From: Burkholderiaceae bacterium
Lineage (GTDB): Bacteria; Pseudomonadota; Gammaproteobacteria; Burkholderiales; Burkholderiaceae_C
Reading direction: 5' to 3'
NCBI GenBank assembly: GCA_018780645.1
Contig: JADMJJ010000005.1
Location: forward strand, 306,024 to 370,023
Length of the DNA stretch: 64,000 nucleotides
In this document: one piece after another, positions 49,163-56,793 of the stretch
How the letters are laid out: every line of letters starts with the position of its first letter
Position numbering within the stretch: position 1 is the first letter of the stretch
Position numbers and translations under genes: made by a program
Notes under the pieces: generated by a model
What the model saw: only the letters and a program-made list of their open reading frames with translations
What the model was told of the DNA's origin: nothing
Databases searched by the model: none

Positions 49163-49239
49163 CAGGCAGACGCTTCAAAGTTGACAAGAGGCTTACTCGC
49201 CACCCCCGGGAAAGCACGCCCCCGTGATACCCCTAGGAT

Positions 49240-49267
49240 TGTCGTCGCAACGACATCTTGACGTCAA
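49240..49267. promoter_or_regulatory. Candidate operator of the Crp/Fnr-type regulator
   Basis: Two dyads sit side by side in the divergent intergenic region: TGTCG-N6-CGACA (49240-49255), which has the exact half-site spacing of CRP boxes, and the perfect palindrome TTGACGTCAA (49258-49267). The second can double as a -35 element (TTGACG) for the operon to the right, but no good -10 follows at 16-18 nt, as expected for an activator-dependent promoter. Confidence 0.45.
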
Positions 49268-49349
49268 AGCCAGGTCTAGCATAGCCCTCAGAAACCCGGG
49301 TTGCGACTTCTTTTGAGGTGGCGCTACGGACAGACAGGAGACAACAAGC

Positions 49350-51296
49350 GTGTCAACGACCTTTCCAAGGCTCTTGCTGGCCCATGTGGCGCAGCGTCCC
49401 GACGCGCCGGCCCTGCGCGAAAAGGAATACGGCATCTGGCAGGCGCTGAGCTGGTCGCAGCTGGCCGATCTGGTGCGCGCGCTGGCCCATGGCATGGCCC
49501 AGGCCGGCCTGCAGCGCGGCCAGCACATCGTGGTGGTGGGCGACAACCGGCCCCGCCTGTCGGCCGTGATGCTGGCGGCGCAATCGCTGGGCGCGATTCC
49601 GGTGCCGCTGTACCAGGACGCGGTGGCCGCCGAATTCCGCTTCCCGATCAACAACGCCGACATCGCCTTTGCCGTGGTCGAGGACCAGGAGCAGGTCGAC
49701 AAGATGCTGGAGTTGCGCGAGCACTGCCCGCAGCTGACGAGCATCTGGTTCGATGACCCGCGTGGCCTGCGCCACTACAACGAGCCGGGCCTGAGTTCAC
49801 TGGACGACTTGATCGCCAGCGGCCGCGAGCACATGGCCCGGCAGCCCGGCTTCTTCGATGCCGAGGTGCAGAAAGGCGACGGCGCCGATGTCGCCGCGAT
49901 GTTCTTCACCTCGGGCACGACCGGCAATCCCAAGGGCGTGGTGCACACGCACAACAGCCTGATCGACCGCGCCCAGGCCGGTGCTCGCTTCGACAAGCTG
50001 ACCAGCGACGAGGAGGTCTTGGCCTATCTGCCACCGGCCTGGGTCGGCCAGAACATCTTCAGCTATGCGCAGTGGATCGCCTGCGGCTACATCGTGAACT
50101 GCCCCGAGTCGGCCAGCACGGTGACGATAGACCTGAAGGAAATCGGCCCGACCTACTACTTCGCGCCACCACGCATCTTCGAGGGCCTGCTGACCACGGT
50201 GATGATTCGGATGGAGGATGCCGGTGCCGTCAAGAAATGGCTGTTCCACCACTTCATGAACCTGGCTCGGCGCGTCGGCCCGGCCAAGATGGATGGCAAG
50301 CCGGTGTCGGGTCTTGACCGTCTGCACTATGCGCTGGGTCAGCTGTGCATCTACGGCCCGCTGCGCAATTCGCTGGGCCTGAGCCGCGTGCGCGTGGCCT
50401 ACACGGCAGGCGAGGCCATAGGCCCGGACCTGTTCAGCTTCTACCGTTCGATAGGCATCAATCTGAAACAGTTGTACGGCTCCACCGAAACGGCGGTGTT
50501 CGTCTGCCTCCAGCCCGACCACGAGGCCCGCGCCGACACCGTGGGCGTGCCCATCGATGGCGTGCAGATCAAGCTGGCGCCGAGCGGCGAAATCCTGGTC
50601 AAGTCGCCCGGACTGCTGAAGGAGTATTACAAGAACCCAGAGGCCACCGCCGAGGTGCTGACGGCCGACGGCTGGTACCACACCGGTGACGCCGGCTTCA
50701 TCGATGCCTCGGGCCATCTGAAGATCATCGACCGCGCCAAGGACGTGGGCCGCATCATGGGCGGCGCCAACGACGGCGCGATGTTCGCGCCCAAGTATGT
50801 GGAGAACAAGCTGAAGTTCTTCCCCTTCATCAAGGAGGCGGTGGCCTTTGGCGACAAGCGCGAGCGCGTCTGCGTCTTCATCAATATCGACATGGAAGCG
50901 GTGGGCAACTGGGCCGAGAAGCGCAATCTGCCCTACGCCGGCTACACCGATCTGGCGCAGAAGGCCGAGGTTTACGAGATGATTCGCGAATGCATCGAGA
51001 AGGTCAACGCCGACCTGGCGCAAGACGAGCTGCTGGCCGGCAGCCAGATCAGCCGCTTCCTGGTGCTGCACAAGGAGCTCGACGCCGATGACGGCGAGAT
51101 GACGCGCACCCGCAAGGTCAAGCGCGGTTTCATCAACGAACGCTACCAGGTGCTGGTCGATGCGCTGTACGGCGGCAAGGGCAGCCAATACATAGAGACG
51201 CAAGTGAAGTTCGAGGACGGGCGCACCGGCATGGTGGCGGCGGACCTGAAGATCGTCGACACGAAGACGTTTTCACCTGCGCGGAGGGCCGCCTGA
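49350..51296 (+). CDS. AMP-forming acyl-CoA ligase (long-chain fatty-acid-CoA ligase family)
   Basis: The 648-residue adenylate-forming enzyme would activate a carboxylic acid to its CoA thioester. It starts at GTG 49350 with AGGAG 9 nt upstream. The P-loop TSGTTGNPKGVV (about 189-200), the YGSTET motif, GWYHTGDAG and the hinge DRAKDVGRIMGG are all intact, and the C-terminal MTRTRKVKRGFIN matches the long-chain acyl-CoA ligase group. It is the first gene of an operon with an ABC importer, which suggests that its substrate is the imported acid. The substrate cannot be deduced from sequence. Confidence 0.93.
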   Translation: MSTTFPRLLLAHVAQRPDAPALREKEYGIWQALSWSQLADLVRALAHGMAQAGLQRGQHIVVVGDNRPRLSAVMLAAQSLGAIPVPLYQDAVAAEFRFPINNADIAFAVVEDQEQVDKMLELREHCPQLTSIWFDDPRGLRHYNEPGLSSLDDLIASGREHMARQPGFFDAEVQKGDGADVAAMFFTSGTTGNPKGVVHTHNSLIDRAQAGARFDKLTSDEEVLAYLPPAWVGQNIFSYAQWIACGYIVNCPESASTVTIDLKEIGPTYYFAPPRIFEGLLTTVMIRMEDAGAVKKWLFHHFMNLARRVGPAKMDGKPVSGLDRLHYALGQLCIYGPLRNSLGLSRVRVAYTAGEAIGPDLFSFYRSIGINLKQLYGSTETAVFVCLQPDHEARADTVGVPIDGVQIKLAPSGEILVKSPGLLKEYYKNPEATAEVLTADGWYHTGDAGFIDASGHLKIIDRAKDVGRIMGGANDGAMFAPKYVENKLKFFPFIKEAVAFGDKRERVCVFINIDMEAVGNWAEKRNLPYAGYTDLAQKAEVYEMIRECIEKVNADLAQDELLAGSQISRFLVLHKELDADDGEMTRTRKVKRGFINERYQVLVDALYGGKGSQYIETQVKFEDGRTGMVAADLKIVDTKTFSPARRAA

Positions 51297-52096
51297 TGTC
51301 TGAACCCAAGGCCGCCGGCAAGAAGATCGGCGAGGTCATCCTCGATGTGCAGAACATCAGCCTGCGCTTTGGCGGCGTGAAGGCTCTGACCGACATCAGC
51401 TTCAATGTGCGCGAGCATGAGATACGGGCCATCATCGGCCCCAACGGCGCCGGCAAGAGCTCGATGCTGAATTGCATCAACGGCGTCTACCAGCCGCAGG
51501 AAGGCGCCATCACCTTCAAGGGCCAGACCTTCCACCACATGAACTCGCGCCAGGTGGCGGAGATGGGCGTGGCCCGCACCTTCCAGAACCTGGCGCTGTT
51601 CAAGGGCATGAGCGTGGTCGACAACATCATGACCGGCCGCAATCTGAAGATGAAGAGCAATATCTTCCAGCAGGCCCTGCGCTTCGGCGCGGCGCAGCGC
51701 GAGGAGAGCGAGCAGCGCCTGTTCGTTGAACGCATCATCGACTTCCTGGAGATCCAGCCCTACCGCAAGACGGCCGTCGGCAAGATGCCCTACGGCCTGC
51801 AGAAGCGCGTCGATCTGGGCAGGGCCCTGGCGATGGAGCCCACCGTGCTGCTGCTCGACGAACCGATGGCCGGCATGAACGTCGAAGAGAAGCAGGACAT
51901 GAGCCGCTTCATCCTCGACGTCAATGACGAGTTCGGCACCACCATCGTGCTGATCGAGCATGACATGGGCGTGGTGATGGACATCTCGGACCGCGTCGTC
52001 GTGCTGGACTACGGCAAGAAGATCGGCGACGGCACGCCCGATGAGGTGCGCAACAACGAAGACGTGATCAGTGCCTATCTCGGCACGACGCACTGA
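51296..52096 (+). CDS. Branched-chain-amino-acid-type ABC transporter ATPase (LivG-like)
   Basis: The 266-residue ATPase has Walker A GPNGAGKSS near residue 45, the signature YGLQKRVDLGRAL (a degenerate LSGGQ typical of this substrate class) and Walker B VLLLDEPMAGM. The C-terminal LivG extension is GTPDEVRNNEDVISAYLG. Its start overlaps the ligase stop by one base, so the two are translationally coupled. Confidence 0.94.
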   Translation: MSEPKAAGKKIGEVILDVQNISLRFGGVKALTDISFNVREHEIRAIIGPNGAGKSSMLNCINGVYQPQEGAITFKGQTFHHMNSRQVAEMGVARTFQNLALFKGMSVVDNIMTGRNLKMKSNIFQQALRFGAAQREESEQRLFVERIIDFLEIQPYRKTAVGKMPYGLQKRVDLGRALAMEPTVLLLDEPMAGMNVEEKQDMSRFILDVNDEFGTTIVLIEHDMGVVMDISDRVVVLDYGKKIGDGTPDEVRNNEDVISAYLGTTH

Positions 52097-52120
52097 ACCA
52101 CGTACGAACAGGACGCGACC

Positions 52121-53050
52121 ATGGCATTCTTTCTCGAAGCATTGATAGGCGGCCTGATGGCCGGCATGCTGTATTCGCTCATCGCGCTGGGCTTTGTGCT
52201 GATCTACAAGGCCTCGGGCGTGTTCAATTTCGCTCAAGGAGCGATGGTGCTGTTCGCGGCGCTGGCGATGGCCCGCTTCTCGGAGTGGATCCCGCAGTGG
52301 CTGGGTTTCGACAACAAGATACTGGCCAATGTGCTGGCCTTCGCCGCGGCGGCCGTCTGCATGATGATCGTGGCCTGGGCGATGGAGCGCTGGGTGCTGG
52401 GCAAGCTGGTCAACCAGGAGGGCATCACCCTGCTGATGGCCACCCTGGGCGCGAGCTACTTCCTCGACGGCAGCGGCCAGATGATCTTCGGCAGCGACAT
52501 CTACAAGATCGATGTCGGCATGCCCAAGGACCCGGTGTTCTTGCTGGAGAACGTGTTCCAGGGCGGTGTGCTGGTGAACAAGGAAGACGTCTATGCGGCG
52601 CTGATCGCCGCGGCCCTTGTCGCCGTGCTGGCCCTGTTCTTCCAGAAGACATCGACCGGCCGGGCGCTGCGCGCGGTGGCCGATGACCACCAGGCGGCGC
52701 AGTCGATCGGTATTCCGCTGAACCGCATCTGGATCATCGTCTGGTCGGTGGCCGGCCTGGTGGCCCTGGTCGCCGGCATCATCTGGGGCAGCAAGCTCGG
52801 CGTGCAGTTCTCACTGCAGTTGGTCGCCCTGAAGGCGCTGCCGGTGGTGATCCTGGGCGGCCTGACTTCGGTGCCCGGCGCCATCATCGGCGGGCTGATC
52901 ATCGGCGTCGGCGAGAAGCTGTCGGAGATCTATATCGGCCCCTATATGGGCGGCGGCATCGAGATCTGGTTCGCCTATGTGATGGCCCTGCTCTTCCTCC
53001 TCGTCAGGCCCCAGGGCTTGTTCGGCGAGAAGATCATCGACCGCGTCTGA
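52121..53050 (+). CDS. Branched-chain-amino-acid-type ABC permease (LivH-like)
   Basis: The 309-residue permease has eight or so hydrophobic segments. It begins FLEALIGGLMAGMLYSLIALGFVLIYKASGVFNFAQGAM, whose FNFAQGAM is the LivH hallmark, and contains GRALRAVADDHQAAQSIGI, the coupling loop for the ATPase. It lies 24 nt after livG-like. Confidence 0.94.
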   Translation: MAFFLEALIGGLMAGMLYSLIALGFVLIYKASGVFNFAQGAMVLFAALAMARFSEWIPQWLGFDNKILANVLAFAAAAVCMMIVAWAMERWVLGKLVNQEGITLLMATLGASYFLDGSGQMIFGSDIYKIDVGMPKDPVFLLENVFQGGVLVNKEDVYAALIAAALVAVLALFFQKTSTGRALRAVADDHQAAQSIGIPLNRIWIIVWSVAGLVALVAGIIWGSKLGVQFSLQLVALKALPVVILGGLTSVPGAIIGGLIIGVGEKLSEIYIGPYMGGGIEIWFAYVMALLFLLVRPQGLFGEKIIDRV

Positions 53051-53065
53051 CGACGTCTGATGACA

Positions 53066-53114
53066 TTGCGGGACAGACCTTGACGTACCCGGCAAGCTCT
53101 GTCCCCAACTGACT
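53066..53114. repeat. Long palindromic repeat, copy 2 (between the permease genes)
   Basis: The same element as at 32081-32128: GGGACAGA and TCTGTCCC arms around a TTGACGTACCCGGCAAG centre, then CCAACTGACT. A one-base insertion and a few substitutions, mainly in the inner hairpin, distinguish the copies. It lies in the 74-nt gap between the two permease genes. Confidence 0.8.
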
Positions 53115-53124
53115 AGAGGTATTC

Positions 53125-54189
53125 ATGTTCTATAGAGAAAACGGCCAGTTCAAAACGAGCTACAAGGCCGACGAGCAGATCTTCCCGATCCGGCAGGACC
53201 GCATCGCCATCGCGCTGCTGCTGGCGATCGCCTTCATCGCCGTGCCGCTGCTGGCGCCGGAGTACCTGTTCCGCGCCATCCTGATTCCGTTCGTGATCCT
53301 GTCGCTGGCTGCTATCGGTCTGAACATCCTGGTCGGCTACTGCGGCCAGATCTCGCTGGGCACCGGCGCCTTCATGGCGGTGGGCGCCTACGCGGCCTAC
53401 AACTTCAATGTGCGCATCGAGGGCATGCCACTGGTGCTGTCGCTGCTGCTGGGCGGCGCCTGTTCCACCCTGGTGGGCGTGCTGTTCGGCATTCCGTCGC
53501 TGCGCATCAAGGGCCTGTACCTGGCGGTGGCCACTCTGGCGGCACAGTTCTTCGTCGACTGGAGCTTTCTGCGCATCAAGTGGTTCACCAATGACTCGTC
53601 CTCGGGCTCGGTGACGGTGTCGGGCCTGCAGGTGCTGGGCATCCCGATCGAGTCGCCGGTGCAGAAGTATCTGTTCTGCCTGACTCTGGTGACGGTGTTT
53701 GCCTTGATGGCCAAGAACCTCGTGCGCGGCGCCATTGGCCGCGAGTGGATGGCGATGCGCGACATGGACGTGGCGGCCGCGGTGATCGGCATACGCCCGG
53801 TCTACGCCAAATTGACCGCCTTTGCCGTCAGCAGCTTCATCGTCGGCGTGGCCGGCGGCCTGTGGGGCTTTGTGCATCTGGGCTCCTGGGAGCCGGCGGC
53901 CTTCTCGATCGACCGCTCGTTCCAGCTGCTGTTCATGGTCATCATCGGAGGCCTGGGCTCCATCATGGGCAGCTTCTTTGGCGCGGCCTTCATCGTCATC
54001 CTGCCGATCTTCCTGAACCAGCTGCCGGCCTGGCTGAACATACCGATGTCCACCGCCACCGCCTCGCACCTCGAGTCGATGATCTTCGGCGCGTTGATCG
54101 TGTTCTTCCTGATCGTCGAACCGCACGGCCTGGCCCGCCTCTGGTCCATTGCCAAAGAGAAGCTGCGGCTGTGGCCCTTCCCCCACTGA
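53125..54189 (+). CDS. Branched-chain-amino-acid-type ABC permease (LivM-like)
   Basis: The 354-residue permease has the LivM signature LNILVGYCGQISLGTGAFMAVGAYAAY (its GQISLGTGAF core is diagnostic) and the coupling loop GREWMAMRDMDVAAAVIGI. About nine membrane segments are predicted. A 74-nt gap holding a palindromic repeat separates it from the livH-like gene. Confidence 0.94.
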   Translation: MFYRENGQFKTSYKADEQIFPIRQDRIAIALLLAIAFIAVPLLAPEYLFRAILIPFVILSLAAIGLNILVGYCGQISLGTGAFMAVGAYAAYNFNVRIEGMPLVLSLLLGGACSTLVGVLFGIPSLRIKGLYLAVATLAAQFFVDWSFLRIKWFTNDSSSGSVTVSGLQVLGIPIESPVQKYLFCLTLVTVFALMAKNLVRGAIGREWMAMRDMDVAAAVIGIRPVYAKLTAFAVSSFIVGVAGGLWGFVHLGSWEPAAFSIDRSFQLLFMVIIGGLGSIMGSFFGAAFIVILPIFLNQLPAWLNIPMSTATASHLESMIFGALIVFFLIVEPHGLARLWSIAKEKLRLWPFPH

Positions 54190-54250
54190 CAAGAACGAGT
54201 TTTTCCCCATGCACTGACGAGTGCTTTTTCCACCCCTCTGGAGGCAGACA

Positions 54251-55582
54251 ATGAAATTGAAGTCACTGATAAAAGGCGCGGCCCTTGCGGCCCTAAGCCT
54301 GTCCAGCCTGCTCACCGCCCCGGCGGCCCTGGCGCAAGCCAAGGAGCAGTTCTTCCCGCTGCTGGTGTACCGCACCGGTCCCTATGCACCGAATGGTGTG
54401 CCATGGGCCAATGGCAAGCAGGACTACATCAAGATGATCAACGCGCGTGATGGCGGCATCAACGGCGTGAAGATCAGCTTCGAGGAGTGCGAGACCGGCT
54501 ACGCCACCGACCGCGGTGTCGAATGCTATGAGCGCCTCAAGGGCAAGGGGGCGTCGATGATAGACCCGCAGGCCACCGGCATCACCTTTGCGCTGACCGA
54601 GAAGGCGCCCAACGACAAGATCCCGCTGGTGACCCTGGGCTATGGCCTGTCGGCCTCGCAGGACGGCGGCGTGTTCAAGTGGAACTTCCCGCTGATGGGC
54701 AGCTACTGGACGGCGGCCGACATCCTGATCCAGCACATCGGCAAGAAGGAAGGCGGGCTGGACAAGCTCAAGGGCAAGAGGATCGCCCTGGTCTATCACG
54801 ACAGCCCCTTCGGCAAGGAGCCGATGCCGCTGCTGGAAGAGCGTTCCAAGACCCATGGCTTCGAGCTGTTGAAGATCCCCGTCACGGCGCCCGGCGTCGA
54901 GCAGAAGTCGGCCTGGCTGCAGGTGCGCCAGCAGCGGCCCGACTATGTGCTGTTGTGGGGCTGGGGGGTGATGAACTCCACCGCACTGAAGGAAGCGCAG
55001 GCCACCGGCTATCCGCGCGACAAGATGTATGGCGTGTGGTGGGCCGGCGCCGAGCCTGACGTGAAGGACGTCGGCGAGGGCGCCAAGGGCTATAACGCGC
55101 TGGCCCTGAACACCTCGGGCCAGACGCCCAAGGTCATCCAGGACATCCTCAAGCATGTGCATGACAAGGGTCAGGGCACGGGTCCGAAGGAAGAAGTCGG
55201 TTCCGTGCTTTACACCCGCGGCCTGATCATCCAGATGCTGGGCATCGAGGCCGTGCGCCGTGCGCAGGAGCGCTTCGGCAAGGGCAAGGTCATGACCGGC
55301 GAGCAGGTGCGCTGGGGCCTGGAGAACCTCGCGCTGGACCAGAAGAAGCTCGACTCGCTGGGCCTGGCCGGCGTGATGCGCCCGCTGTCCACCTCCTGCG
55401 TCGACCACATGGGCTCGGTGACGGCCCGCGTGCACACCTGGGACGGCGCGAAGTGGAACTTCAGCTCCGACTTCATCTCGGCCGATGAGCAGATCATCAA
55501 GCCGATGGTCAAGGCTGCCGCCGACAAGTACGCCAGCGACAAGAAGCTGACGCGTCGCACACCACAGGACTGCCAGTCCTAA
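54251..55582 (+). CDS. Branched-chain-amino-acid-type periplasmic binding protein (LivJ/LivK-like)
   Basis: The 443-residue protein from the ATG at 54251 (GGAGG upstream) has a signal peptide ending APAALAQAKE and a type I periplasmic binding fold. ARDGGINGVKISFEECETGYATDR is its first ligand-lobe segment, and KRIALVYHDSPFGKEP the second. It is longer than classical LivJ (about 370), as is usual for binding proteins of aromatic or fatty-acid-related clusters. The ligand is probably an organic acid rather than leucine, judging by the flanking ligases (inference). Confidence 0.93.
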   Translation: MKLKSLIKGAALAALSLSSLLTAPAALAQAKEQFFPLLVYRTGPYAPNGVPWANGKQDYIKMINARDGGINGVKISFEECETGYATDRGVECYERLKGKGASMIDPQATGITFALTEKAPNDKIPLVTLGYGLSASQDGGVFKWNFPLMGSYWTAADILIQHIGKKEGGLDKLKGKRIALVYHDSPFGKEPMPLLEERSKTHGFELLKIPVTAPGVEQKSAWLQVRQQRPDYVLLWGWGVMNSTALKEAQATGYPRDKMYGVWWAGAEPDVKDVGEGAKGYNALALNTSGQTPKVIQDILKHVHDKGQGTGPKEEVGSVLYTRGLIIQMLGIEAVRRAQERFGKGKVMTGEQVRWGLENLALDQKKLDSLGLAGVMRPLSTSCVDHMGSVTARVHTWDGAKWNFSSDFISADEQIIKPMVKAAADKYASDKKLTRRTPQDCQS

Positions 55583-55590
55583 GCCGGTCC

Positions 55591-55641
55591 AGGGCCCCTC
55601 GCGGGCCCTCTTCCAAGCGCCGCGTGCGGTGCTTGGAAGAG
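55591..55641. repeat. Tandem hairpins between the binding-protein gene and the LivF-like gene
   Basis: A 7-bp stem AGGGCCC/GGGCCCT (55591-55597 with 55603-55609) is followed by a perfect 11-bp stem CTCTTCCAAGC/GCTTGGAAGAG (55608-55618 with 55631-55641). There is no T-run. Such 3' structures often protect binding-protein mRNA or reduce readthrough to the ATPase gene. Confidence 0.6.
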
Positions 55642-55673
55642 CGAAGAATGCACAGAGAACCAGGCGCATCACC

Positions 55674-56486
55674 ATGACCACACCCAACATACTTCTCAAC
55701 GTCAATGGCATCGAGGTCATCTACAACCATGTGATCCTGGTGCTCAAGGGGGTGTCGCTGCAGGTACCCGAGGGCAAGGTCGTGGCCCTGCTGGGCGGCA
55801 ACGGCGCGGGCAAGACAACCACCCTGCGCGCGGTCAGCAATCTGCTGCGCGCCGAACGCGGCGAGGTCACCAAAGGCTCGATAGAGCTGCGCGGCGAGCG
55901 CATCGAAAAGCTCTCCACCTCGGAGATGGTCAACCGCGGCGTGATACAGGTGATGGAGGGTCGCCACTGCTTCGCCCATCTGTCGATCGAGGACAACCTG
56001 ATGACCGGCGCCTACACGCGCCGCGACGGCAAGTCCGCCGTGGCCGAGACCCTGGAGAAGGTCTACAACTACTTCCCCCGACTGAAGACGCGGCGCAGCT
56101 CGCAGGCCGCCTACACCTCGGGCGGCGAACAGCAGATGTGCGCCATCGGCCGCGCGCTGATGGCCAATCCGAAGATGGTCTTGCTGGACGAACCCTCGAT
56201 GGGCCTGGCGCCGCAGATCGTCGAGGAGGTGTTCGAGATCGTCAAGGACCTGAACACCAAGGAGCAGGTCACCTTCCTGCTGGCCGAGCAGAACACCAAT
56301 ATCGCCCTGCGCTATGCCGACTATGGCTACATCCTTGAGAACGGTCGCATCGTCATGGACGGCGAGGCCAAGGCCCTGCGCGAGAACGAGGACGTCAAGG
56401 AGTTCTACCTGGGCATGGGCGGTGGTGACCGCAAGAGCTTCAAGGACGTGAAGAGCTACAAGCGCAGAAAGCGCTGGCTGGCCTGA
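55674..56486 (+). CDS. Branched-chain-amino-acid-type ABC transporter ATPase (LivF-like)
   Basis: The 270-residue ATPase has Walker A GGNGAGKTTT near residue 42, the signature YTSGGEQQMCAIGRAL and Walker B MVLLDEPSMGLAP, all typical of LivF. It completes the five-gene importer (two ATPases, two permeases, one binding protein). I chose the ATG at 55674 (MTTPNILLNVNG); the frame is open 15 codons further up without similarity. Confidence 0.94.
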   Translation: MTTPNILLNVNGIEVIYNHVILVLKGVSLQVPEGKVVALLGGNGAGKTTTLRAVSNLLRAERGEVTKGSIELRGERIEKLSTSEMVNRGVIQVMEGRHCFAHLSIEDNLMTGAYTRRDGKSAVAETLEKVYNYFPRLKTRRSSQAAYTSGGEQQMCAIGRALMANPKMVLLDEPSMGLAPQIVEEVFEIVKDLNTKEQVTFLLAEQNTNIALRYADYGYILENGRIVMDGEAKALRENEDVKEFYLGMGGGDRKSFKDVKSYKRRKRWLA

Positions 56487-56496
56487 GGAGCGACCG

Positions 56497-56793
56497 ATGA
56501 GCGATGACTTTTTTGCGCCACCGGCATTCAAGCCAGATCAGGCCCTGCTGCAGATGCAGCGCGCACTGCGCGATCTTCGGCAGTTGAGCGAGCGCGGCAC
56601 CGAGTTCCTGCTGAAGGGCCAGACCGTCATTGAGCTGGGCGCCGACGACAGCACCCTGACCGCCAAGCTGGCCAAACGCCCCGCACGCAGCCCCGAGTGG
56701 GACACCCGTGTCTGCAAGAACAGCGCCGATGTGCGCACCTTGCAGGACGAGATCAAGAAGCGCCTGGCGCGCTGGACGGACGAAACATCATGA
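56497..56793 (+). CDS. 98-residue protein of unknown function in the ABC/ligase operon
   Basis: The small soluble protein is predicted mostly helical: LLQMQRALRDLRQLSERG is an amphipathic helix and VRTLQDEIKKRLARW another. It has one cysteine (RVCKN), no signal peptide and no membrane segment. It starts 10 nt after the LivF-like gene (GAGGAG upstream) and overlaps the PaaK-like gene by ATGA, so it is a real operon member. I do not recognise a family; a subunit or chaperone for the adjacent ligase is a guess. Confidence 0.7.
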   Translation: MSDDFFAPPAFKPDQALLQMQRALRDLRQLSERGTEFLLKGQTVIELGADDSTLTAKLAKRPARSPEWDTRVCKNSADVRTLQDEIKKRLARWTDETS

